Shown here piece by piece: positions 1 to 6,400 of a stretch of 8,977 nucleotides of DNA (the stretch's first letter is position 1; the number at the start of each line of letters is the position of its first letter). A program made the translations under genes and the position numbers. Origin of the DNA: Gemmatimonadota bacterium (GTDB lineage: Bacteria; Latescibacterota; UBA2968; UBA8231). The DNA lies in the NCBI GenBank assembly GCA_026706505.1, contig JAPOYQ010000515.1:1-8977 (forward strand), in the 5' to 3' direction. The notes below the pieces were generated by a model. The model was not told the origin of the DNA, made no database searches, and saw only the letters and a list, made by a program, of their open reading frames with translations.

Positions 1-60
1 TCGAACGCCTTATCGATATCGTGTGCTATGCTACATGAATGGATAAAGTCGAGCTAAGTG

Positions 61-89
61 TTGTTTTAAGTGAATTTCACCCGTAGTAT
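61..89 (+). promoter_or_regulatory. Candidate sigma-70-like promoter for the alpha/beta hydrolase gene
   Basis: TTGTTT (61-66) and TAGTAT (84-89) are separated by exactly 17 bases and lie just upstream of the ribosome binding site of the hydrolase gene. The boxes match the consensus at only 3 of 6 and 4 of 6 positions, so the case rests on spacing, position and the local AT-richness in an otherwise GC-rich window. The first 60 bases hold no recognisable gene. Short open frames that enter from the left edge end at stops at 36-38, 43-45 and 55-57, and any of them could be the tail of an upstream gene. Confidence 0.28.
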
Positions 90-115
90 CCATGCCCAAG
101 TAAAGGAAAGGAATT

Positions 116-922
116 GTGAAGATCGACAAAGGCGAAGGGGCTGCCAAGCGCGACTTGGGCCGGGGCTTTGCGGGCCGCCGGATGGACTTGGACGTGGGGC
201 ATTTTTCCTACTGGGTGCGCCCGGGCACCGCCCCGACTCTGGTGCTAATACCGGGCAGCTTCAATGACGCCTATGCCTTAGGGGACATTATTGATGGACT
301 CGACGAGAACATGCAGTTGGCAGTCGTAGAAGTGCGTGGCCACGGCCGCGGTTGGCCGCCCCCGCGAGGGGGTTCAATTGAGCAATTCGCCCAAGACGCG
401 CTGCGCGTCATTGATGAGTTGGGGCTCGATTGCTGCTATGTGGGTGGCCACAGCATTGGCGGTATGATCGCCTTAGAGGTGGGTCGAGTGCAGCCGCAAA
501 AGGTCCGGGGCATCATTTCCATGGAGGGCTGGACCAGTCACCACGTCTTGAGCGATGCTTTTGGCGGCGATGTTTCCAGTACGCTCTCGCCGCAGCAACA
601 AGCGCGCAATGAGGCCCTGCGTCGCCGGGTGCTGGGGCGCTGGACAGACGAACAAATAGCGGAATTTCGCACGTACTGGAAAAAGTGGGACGGGTACGAT
701 TTTCTTTGCCGCACCGAGTTGCCCATCTTGGAATTGTACGGCGACCGGGGCCGGAACAGGCCTAGTCTGGCCCAATTGCGCATCCCGGCGCGGGCCAATA
801 TCCAGGTTGAGTGGATGGCCCATGTATCGCACAATTTGCAGCTTGAATGTCCCCAAGCCGTGGCCTGGGCGTGCCGCGATTTTATCGCCCGGATCGAACG
901 CGAGACTGTCTCGGGTCAATAA
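116..922 (+). CDS. Alpha/beta hydrolase fold protein
   Basis: This is a 268-residue single-domain serine hydrolase of the alpha/beta fold, close to the usual family length. The nucleophile elbow is GHSIGG, with Ser113 as nucleophile. The oxyanion-hole segment is LIPGSFND (44-51), and RGHGRG (74-79) matches the conserved strand-4 turn. The likely acid is Asp210 in LYGDRG and the likely base is His239 in HVSHN, so the catalytic set looks complete. A cap region lies around 140-195. No signal peptide is visible, so it is probably cytoplasmic. The GTG start at 116 is chosen because AAAGGAAAGG lies about 4 bases before it; the next in-frame ATG (182) has no such site and would remove 22 residues. 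The substrate cannot be read from the sequence: an esterase, lactonase or C-C hydrolase are all possible. The gene stands alone on its strand and its end overlaps the end of the convergent MOSC gene. Confidence 0.88.
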   Translation: MKIDKGEGAAKRDLGRGFAGRRMDLDVGHFSYWVRPGTAPTLVLIPGSFNDAYALGDIIDGLDENMQLAVVEVRGHGRGWPPPRGGSIEQFAQDALRVIDELGLDCCYVGGHSIGGMIALEVGRVQPQKVRGIISMEGWTSHHVLSDAFGGDVSSTLSPQQQARNEALRRRVLGRWTDEQIAEFRTYWKKWDGYDFLCRTELPILELYGDRGRNRPSLAQLRIPARANIQVEWMAHVSHNLQLECPQAVAWACRDFIARIERETVSGQ

Positions 923-1626
923 CAGCAGCCCATGGGAAAGCGGAAAAAGACCTTTTGACCGCGTTCGAGAAAGATCGGCCTTTTGACCGGATATTCGACG
1001 CTGCAGAGAATGCCACGATGGTGCTCGGCGTGGGCGACGAACTGCTTAGTCAGCGAGGGATCGCCATAGGCTTTGGCCAAGGCTTTGCCTGTGAGGCTGC
1101 AACCCTTTTGCTGGACGTAGTGGATCAGGGTGGCCAAGGGCGGCGTCGGTGGTTGGGTCGCGGTAGCCGGAGCTAGGACGAAATAGGTGTTGACCGGGGT
1201 GCTCGAAAGGCAGAAAGGGGCACCGTCTTCGCGGCCAATGACGATATTGGCACCGAGCAATTGCGGCGTGACTTCGACGCCTAGGCGCTGGCTGAGGAGG
1301 GCGCACTCGTGCGGTGAGACGGCGAATAGCTGGCGGCGATTGACGATGGTGGCGCGGCTCCTTTTGTAGAGCGGAGCTTCGCGGCCGGTGGAGGCCCGAG
1401 TGAGGCCGCGATGGCGGTCGCCTTCAATGCCGTGACAGTCGATGGCCAAGCGCTCTACCGATTGGGTGACTGAGTGGCCGCCCGGATTGCTTTTGCGGTC
1501 TTGGTCCTGGTTGGGTCCCAAGACCTCGAGGACGACGCCGACTTCGGGGACATTGGCCCGTTTCAGGCTTTGCAGTTGGGCGCTTTGTTGGGCGATGAAT
1601 TCTTCGAGGTTGTCGTAAAACAGCAC
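916..1626 (-). CDS. MOSC domain-containing protein
   Basis: This 236-residue protein carries a MOSC domain, the fold of the molybdenum-cofactor sulfurase C-terminus, thought to bind or carry sulfur or molybdopterin-type ligands. Visible landmarks in order are IEGDRHRG (67-74), the strand-helix ATIVNRRQLF (92-101), LLGANIVI (123-130), the segment KGCSLTGKALAKAYG (174-188) holding the family's conserved cysteine (Cys176), and HRGILCSV (203-210) before a closing beta segment. About 30 residues precede the domain, longer than in minimal MOSC proteins. The start is GTG at 1626, 15 bases after the stop of the upstream gene, in the same frame, with AGGA about 13 bases before it. No earlier in-frame ATG, GTG or TTG exists after that stop. 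It is the last gene of the three-gene minus-strand unit and is probably expressed by coupling to it. Sulfur-carrier or sulfurtransferase activity is inferred from the family, and the substrate is unknown. Confidence 0.82.
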   Translation of the reverse strand: MLFYDNLEEFIAQQSAQLQSLKRANVPEVGVVLEVLGPNQDQDRKSNPGGHSVTQSVERLAIDCHGIEGDRHRGLTRASTGREAPLYKRSRATIVNRRQLFAVSPHECALLSQRLGVEVTPQLLGANIVIGREDGAPFCLSSTPVNTYFVLAPATATQPPTPPLATLIHYVQQKGCSLTGKALAKAYGDPSLTKQFVAHAEHHRGILCSVEYPVKRPIFLERGQKVFFRFPMGCCY

Positions 1627-1641
1627 GATGACATCCGTTTC

Positions 1642-3612
1642 CTAGTCCACGGGCCGCCAGCGGATGGCTTGGACTTGTGGCATGTATTGAAAACCTTCGG
1701 CGGTCGGGGGGCCTTCGCTGCCCCAATTGCGCTCCGAGCGCTCGCCGACTAGCGACAGAATCATGCCTTCTTGGCCGTCGCCTAAGTGAGGGGGTAGGAC
1801 GCAGCTTGCCGAATAGCCTGGGTACGAAGGAGTCGCGGTCATAAAGTAGCGTTCGGCGCGCCAAGTGCGTCCTTGGTCGTGGCTCACTTTGGCGCGTTCG
1901 CCGCCGCGCCAAGTCGGACCGCGATGCGTGTAGAGGAAAACCACTCGGCCGTCGGGCAATTGAATGCCGGCCCCGTGCATTTCTTCAAGCAGCAAAGTCG
2001 CCGGTCGCTGGCTGTGCCAAGTGTGGCCGCCATCGTCTGATTCGGCCAGCGTCATGCGCTTGGTATAAGAGGCCAAGCCACGCGTGCCTTGGAAGCGCTG
2101 CCACAAGCGCCAGGGGCCTTCGTTGCGGAAAGGGCGTTGCAAGTCGTTGTGCGGCACCGAGGGGTTGTTGCGGCAAAAAGCGAGCAGGCGACCCGATTGC
2201 AATTCGAGGATTTGCGGCTCGCCGCCTGGGCAGATCGGGGCCCCGTCGGACCAGGTCTGGCCCAAGTCGCGCGAGTGAAAGGCATAGACGATCTGCGGGC
2301 CGGTCGCCTGCCGGCCGCCAACGCCGATTGGAATGATGAGCGAACCGTCGCGCAATTGTTCGATGGGGCCGACTTGGACTTCCCTAGTTTGGTCGATGCG
2401 GCCCAAATCCCGCCAGGACTGGCCGTTGTCGCTGGAGCGGGATATTTGCAGATAGCCGTCTTTGTTCTCCACTGCGAAAAAAGTGCCGTCGCGCAAGACG
2501 GTGTTGACTAACCGGGTGACTTGCAAATCGTCCCAAGTGCGGCCGCCGTCGCGGGTGCGCATGACTGTGTGGCCATCGCTCATTTGGGCGTGGATGGCAT
2601 CGTCGTCGGTGACGATGAGGGTGGCTTGGGGCTCGGCGTACCAGTTGCGGTCGTTGGTCCAGGGCAGGACGCTGCGCTCGGCCGGAATTTCGCGTATGGC
2701 GCTGTGTTTTGCGTAGATGACGCCTTGGTAGTCGGCTTCAAAGACCGGGTAGTTGACGAAGATATAGTCTTCGGGGGCGATGGACTGGCCGCTGCCGTCG
2801 AGGAGGCGGGCGCGGAATTCGCCGATGAAGGGGAAGTCGAGGCTTAGTTTGCCCTCTGTGCGGCCCGGCGGAACCGGATCGGTGAGCGTGTGGGCGAAGA
2901 TCGCCCGACTGCCGACCAACTCGCTGATTTCCAGCGTGATGGGTGTGTTACTTGGCTCGCTGGTGTGGTTGTAGGTCGTCAGGTACAGCTCCAACGGCGC
3001 GTCGGCGAGGTGGATGAGGGCTTTGGCGCGCCGACCTGCCACTGCCGCTTCAACAGCGCATCGGGTCTCAAAAGGAGCCGCCTGCGGTCCGCGTTCCATT
3101 TGCGCCGCGTCGAACCAGACCACGGCTCCGGCTTGCGGGGCCGTGACTTTGAAGTGGACCACGGCGTGCTCTTCCAACTCGTCGGTGGATGTGGTGAAGT
3201 GATAGCGCTGCCAAGTGGTGGAAAGAGGCATGGGAAAGCTCAAGCGGTCGGCGTCGCGGCCAAAGTCCACTAGGCCGGTCCACAGGCCGATTTCCAGTTG
3301 CGCTCCCTCTTGGTCGCTGCGGGCGTAGATCGAAATGGTGTGCGGTGCACAGGGGTCGACTGTTATCAGGGGAGAGAGCAAGTGGCCGACGGCCTCGTCT
3401 CCGCTGGCCTCTGTCTCCACGCGGGCGGCCCGTTCGCCGTCAATGGCGTCTGGAATGGCGGCGCTGGTGGGGTCTTTTTCCGGTACTTGGTCGGCGGCCC
3501 GCACGTGCAGGCTCAGTTCGTTTTGGGTATCGCCCCAGTTGGTGCATACGTGGTCGCCAAAGTCGAGTTCAAAGCTGGCGTTGGGCAGCAGGTTTTTGGC
3601 TTGAGTGGACAT
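1642..3612 (-). CDS. Sialidase-like (BNR/Asp-box) propeller protein with N-terminal carbohydrate-binding-like domain
   Basis: The 656 residues form three parts. Residues 7-180 resemble a CBM4/9-type jelly roll (NLLPNASFELDFG opening, VVWFDAAQMERG near its end). Residues about 195-290 look like an Ig-like beta sandwich. Residues about 310-656 form a sialidase-type beta propeller with five Asp boxes of the S/R-x-D-x-G-x-T/S-W type: RTRDGGRTW (352-360), SRSSDNGQSW (391-400), HSRDLGQTW (446-454), ESDDGGHTW (524-532) and SHDQGRTW (577-584). Strands such as QLPDGRVVFLYTHR (551-564) and QSGRLLAFCR (472-481) place arginines where such propellers bind carboxylates. The usual FRIP-type motif at the propeller start was not found, so true sialidase activity is uncertain; another exo-glycosidase or a glycan-binding role is possible. 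There is no signal peptide, unusual for a CBM-sialidase architecture. The ATG at 3612 lies 30 bases after the lactonase stop, with only a weak binding site (AGAG). Confidence 0.8.
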   Translation of the reverse strand: MSTQAKNLLPNASFELDFGDHVCTNWGDTQNELSLHVRAADQVPEKDPTSAAIPDAIDGERAARVETEASGDEAVGHLLSPLITVDPCAPHTISIYARSDQEGAQLEIGLWTGLVDFGRDADRLSFPMPLSTTWQRYHFTTSTDELEEHAVVHFKVTAPQAGAVVWFDAAQMERGPQAAPFETRCAVEAAVAGRRAKALIHLADAPLELYLTTYNHTSEPSNTPITLEISELVGSRAIFAHTLTDPVPPGRTEGKLSLDFPFIGEFRARLLDGSGQSIAPEDYIFVNYPVFEADYQGVIYAKHSAIREIPAERSVLPWTNDRNWYAEPQATLIVTDDDAIHAQMSDGHTVMRTRDGGRTWDDLQVTRLVNTVLRDGTFFAVENKDGYLQISRSSDNGQSWRDLGRIDQTREVQVGPIEQLRDGSLIIPIGVGGRQATGPQIVYAFHSRDLGQTWSDGAPICPGGEPQILELQSGRLLAFCRNNPSVPHNDLQRPFRNEGPWRLWQRFQGTRGLASYTKRMTLAESDDGGHTWHSQRPATLLLEEMHGAGIQLPDGRVVFLYTHRGPTWRGGERAKVSHDQGRTWRAERYFMTATPSYPGYSASCVLPPHLGDGQEGMILSLVGERSERNWGSEGPPTAEGFQYMPQVQAIRWRPVD

Positions 3613-3642
3613 TGTTGGACTCTGACTTTCCGAGTGAATCCT

Positions 3643-4674
3643 TTAACTCACTTGCAGCGGATATATCCAGCAGGTGCTGCCTCCCAACTCGTAGGGCGCG
3701 CCAAAGGGTTCGAGGCGGCCGATCTCGTCAATGCGGTAGGAGACCAGCCGCGTGGAGCCGTCGCCACCGCCGTACATGAACTTGCCTTTGGGTTCAATGG
3801 CAAAGGGGCGAGGGGTGGCCTCGCCGGGCTGTTGTCCCAGCGAGCGGATTAGGCCGGTGGCTGGATCAATGGCGAACATCGCGATGCTGTCGTGGCCTCG
3901 GTTGGAGGCGTAGATCGACTTGCCAGAGGGGTGGATGTGAAGCTGGGCGTTGCTGTTGGTTTCGCGGCCGGGAAAATCTTCGTCGGGCAGGGTCGATACG
4001 GTCTGCACCGCTTGTAGCGTGCCTTGGTCAGCGTCGAAGCGGTACACGGTGACGCTGGAGCCTTGCTCGTTATCGGCGTACACCACGTCTAGGTGGGGGT
4101 GGAACGCTAGATGGCGCGGCCCTTCGCCCGTTCCGCAGGCCAGAATGGGGATGGCTGGGTTGGGGCTTAGTTTGCCGGTATCGGCGTCAAAGAGGAATTG
4201 GTAGATCGAATTGGCCGATTCGACGTGGGGGACAAAGGCGTAGCGGTTGGAGGGATCGGTAGCAATGTAGTGGGCGAAGCGCTCGGTCTCGTAGGTATCG
4301 ACGGCCGGGTCCTGCAAAGCGCCGTCTTCGTCGATGGCGTGGACCGTGGCCATACCGCCGACGTAATAAGCCGCCAAAAGGAAGCGACCTGTGTGGTCGG
4401 AGAACAAATAGCAGGGCATGGCTGCGACCGGCACTTCGCCGATGGGCGTCAAAGCTCCGGTGGCTGGATCGATGGCGTAGCTGCCAATGGCGTGGTCGTC
4501 GCCGTCTCGCAAGCCGACGGAGAGGTATTGGCGCTTGGGGTCGGCGGCAACCGTGTATCCACTTCTGCTCAGAGCGATCGGATGGTTGCGGTCGAGCTGG
4601 CCCGAGTCGGCATCCATGGGAAAGGCGAGCAATTGGTTGTCCGTCGAGATCGGCACGTAGAGGTAGTAGCTCAT
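3643..4674 (-). CDS. Beta-propeller lactonase, 6-phosphogluconolactonase (YbhE-type) family
   Basis: The 343-residue protein matches the seven-bladed propeller lactonase family (PF10282), whose best-known member, E. coli YbhE/Pgl (about 331 residues), hydrolyses 6-phosphogluconolactone in the pentose phosphate pathway. Repeated blade signatures of the AIDPATG type occur at 67-73 and 268-274, with FDADTG at 162-167 and FDADQG at 213-218. The family motifs GEGPRHLAFHP (183-193) and LHIHPSGKSIYASNRG (245-260) are intact and contain the conserved Arg and His residues expected near the active site. No signal peptide is seen, consistent with a cytoplasmic enzyme. The ATG at 4674 is preceded by GAGAGG about 11 bases upstream. 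It is the first gene of the minus-strand unit, followed by the sialidase-like gene after 30 bases. Because of that context, the substrate may be another sugar lactone rather than 6-phosphogluconolactone. Confidence 0.85.
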   Translation of the reverse strand: MSYYLYVPISTDNQLLAFPMDADSGQLDRNHPIALSRSGYTVAADPKRQYLSVGLRDGDDHAIGSYAIDPATGALTPIGEVPVAAMPCYLFSDHTGRFLLAAYYVGGMATVHAIDEDGALQDPAVDTYETERFAHYIATDPSNRYAFVPHVESANSIYQFLFDADTGKLSPNPAIPILACGTGEGPRHLAFHPHLDVVYADNEQGSSVTVYRFDADQGTLQAVQTVSTLPDEDFPGRETNSNAQLHIHPSGKSIYASNRGHDSIAMFAIDPATGLIRSLGQQPGEATPRPFAIEPKGKFMYGGGDGSTRLVSYRIDEIGRLEPFGAPYELGGSTCWIYPLQVS

Positions 4675-4771
4675 GGTGTGATAGTCCTCTCTTGGTTAGG
4701 TTTCCGGTGAATTACCTTGATAAACTATGCAGCGCAGCCTGCTGGACCAACTTAACGCGCTGGAGGGAACT
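4675..4771. promoter_or_regulatory. Divergent intergenic region between the lactonase unit and the glycoside-hydrolase-like gene
   Basis: This gap of 97 bases separates two divergent transcription units and must hold at least part of the control signals of both. On the minus strand it carries the GAGAGG site of the lactonase gene (around 4686-4691). On the plus strand it ends in the strong GGAGGG site (4762-4767) of the glycoside-hydrolase-like gene. The stretch 4707-4726 is locally AT-rich and includes TTGATAAACT, a plausible place for a minus-ten element, but no box pair with normal spacing is convincing on either strand. Shared control of both units is an inference from the layout. Confidence 0.35.
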
Positions 4772-6340
4772 ATGGCAGAGCGAACGGCCGCGCCCAACTA
4801 CGGCATTGTGTACAACTGGGACGGTGCACCTCATGGGTACAGCGAGTACCCCCAATCGCTAGCGCAGTTCCTCGACAAAGTGTACGCGCCCTTAGCCGAT
4901 ACTCAGGTGGGAGCTTTGTGCTGGTGCGTGGGCGTCCACGAAGTGCCTTGGCCGTCGCAGCAATTGGATATGGTCGGCGCATCGACCGAGCGGCGCTACG
5001 ATTCAGTGCAGACTATGCGCCACACCGAGAATATCCGCGCTTTTTTTGAGCGGGGGGACGATTTGTACGGAGCGCTGGTGCAGCGCGGGCGCGAGTTGGG
5101 CATGGCGGTGCTGCCGTCGCTGCGCATGAACGACAACCACTTCTGGGATTTGCGTCCGGGCGATCTGGGCAGCTTGCAACGGGCCGAGCTGACGCCGCTG
5201 CGGCAGGAGCACCCCGAGTGGCTTTTGGGCGAGGACCAGGCACCGGGCTGGGCTTCGACTTCGTGGAACATGGCCATCCCCGAAGTGCGGGCGTACATCT
5301 TGCAGCGCGTCGTCGAAGCCTGCCGCTTAGCCGATTGGGACGGCGTCGAACTGGATTGGCAGCGGCATGCCTTTCACCTGCCAGCCGACGATGCGTACCG
5401 CTTGCGCTACGTTTTGACCGATCTCATGCAGGCTATACGGGCGCAGACCGACCAGATTGCCGAGGAGCGGGGGCGGCCCTTTCACGTGGCCGTGCGAGTG
5501 GCCACGACTTTTGAAGCTTGCCGCCGCATTGGCTACGATGTCGAGACTTGGGTGCGAGATGACTTGTGCGATGTGGTTATCAGCGGCGGCAATTCGGGGA
5601 CTGATCCAGGGGCCGAGGTCGAGCAGTTTGTCGAGTTGTGCCAGCCCCACGGCGTGCGCTTCTACGCTGGCTTCGACTCGGATGGGCGGCAACAGGCGCG
5701 GCGGCTGCGGCCCCATGGGGCGTGGCGGGTGGATTGGTTTCGCGGCTTGGCGCAAGACCAGCTAGCGCGTGGAGCGGACGGCGTGTACTTGTTTAACTGG
5801 CACGGCCATGCCCAGACGCATCGACCATTGCTCACTACCATGGGGTCGGCGGAAACACTGGTTGGCCTAGACAAAGTATACACCGCCCTGCACCGCAGCA
5901 TTGGCCCCAAGACCGGGAACCGGGTGGATGCCGAGCGCGACGACCGCCTATACGGCGAGGTGCCGGTGACGCTGTATCCCACACTGCCGGACAGTGGGCC
6001 GGTCTTCCACGTCCGCATCGGCGATGAGGTCGAGACCGAAGGCGCGTTGACAAGTGCCGAGTTGCAGATCGAAATGGCCCACTGGTCGCCTGTCGATCAG
6101 ATTGAAGTGATGTTGGATGGGGTCGAGGTGGGGACGCCAGTGGTGCGCAATGCCGCGGCTGAAGATGCGTCCGATCCGAGTGATGTATCGGAGAACGCTT
6201 GGCTTTGCTGGAACTTGACTGCGGCACAAGTGGGACGCGGCATCCACCAAATCCGGCTGAGTCTGCTAGAGCGGGATGAGCGGTTGCGGGTGCCCTTGCG
6301 GGTTGAGCAGGTGGAAATCTATTTGCAGTACCGTCGGTAG
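4772..6340 (+). CDS. Putative glycoside hydrolase: TIM-barrel domain plus C-terminal beta-sandwich
   Basis: With this start the protein has 522 residues. Regularly spaced strand segments indicate a (beta/alpha)8 barrel of the glycoside-hydrolase-like (GHL/DUF187-type) superfamily: GIVYNWD (11-17), GALCWCVGVH (47-56), MAVLPSLRMND (111-121), WDGVELDW (189-196), FHVAVRVAT (237-245), DVVISGGN (267-274), RFYAGFDSD (296-304) and GVYLFNWHG (337-345). Glu193 and Asp195 at the end of strand four are the best catalytic or ligand-binding candidates. Residues about 395-522 form a beta-rich, jelly-roll-like domain. No signal peptide is visible. ATG 4772 is preferred because GGAGGG lies 5 bases before it; an in-frame ATG at 4727 would add 15 residues but has no clear binding site. 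The gene is divergent from the lactonase/sialidase-like unit, suggesting a shared carbohydrate pathway. The exact GH family and substrate are not recognised. Confidence 0.75.
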   Translation: MAERTAAPNYGIVYNWDGAPHGYSEYPQSLAQFLDKVYAPLADTQVGALCWCVGVHEVPWPSQQLDMVGASTERRYDSVQTMRHTENIRAFFERGDDLYGALVQRGRELGMAVLPSLRMNDNHFWDLRPGDLGSLQRAELTPLRQEHPEWLLGEDQAPGWASTSWNMAIPEVRAYILQRVVEACRLADWDGVELDWQRHAFHLPADDAYRLRYVLTDLMQAIRAQTDQIAEERGRPFHVAVRVATTFEACRRIGYDVETWVRDDLCDVVISGGNSGTDPGAEVEQFVELCQPHGVRFYAGFDSDGRQQARRLRPHGAWRVDWFRGLAQDQLARGADGVYLFNWHGHAQTHRPLLTTMGSAETLVGLDKVYTALHRSIGPKTGNRVDAERDDRLYGEVPVTLYPTLPDSGPVFHVRIGDEVETEGALTSAELQIEMAHWSPVDQIEVMLDGVEVGTPVVRNAAAEDASDPSDVSENAWLCWNLTAAQVGRGIHQIRLSLLERDERLRVPLRVEQVEIYLQYRR

Positions 6341-6400
6341 AATTTTACGTCCTTTGACAGTTAGTTCACTTTGCTCGAAACCATTGGAGTGGACCTCTCG

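Noticed and set aside
70..267. Small open frame of 65 codons overlapping the hydrolase start
   Set aside because: It has no ribosome binding site or recognisable domain and overlaps a well-supported gene in another frame.
473..919. Long open frame of 148 codons antisense to the alpha/beta hydrolase
   Set aside because: The translation shows no family motif, while the plus strand encodes an intact catalytic set; long antisense frames are common in GC-rich DNA.
951..989. Eleven-base direct repeat CCTTTTGACCG at 951-961 and 979-989
   Set aside because: It lies inside the MOSC coding sequence, is offset by 28 bases (not a multiple of three), has only two copies and is explained by chance in coding DNA.
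2089..2847. Plus-strand open frames of 108-140 codons opposite the sialidase-like gene
   Set aside because: They are mirror frames of a gene with five Asp boxes and show only low-complexity Ala/Val/Gly-rich translation with no recognisable domain.
6330..6340. Palindrome TACCGTCGGTA at the end of the barrel protein gene, considered as a terminator
   Set aside because: The loop would be one base, the stem five pairs, and no T-run follows at once; it cannot form a normal intrinsic terminator.
6354..6359. Perfect TTGACA minus-35 hexamer upstream of the SBP-TolC gene
   Set aside because: No acceptable minus-ten box lies 15-19 bases downstream, and a start site there would leave almost no leader before the ATG at 6401.
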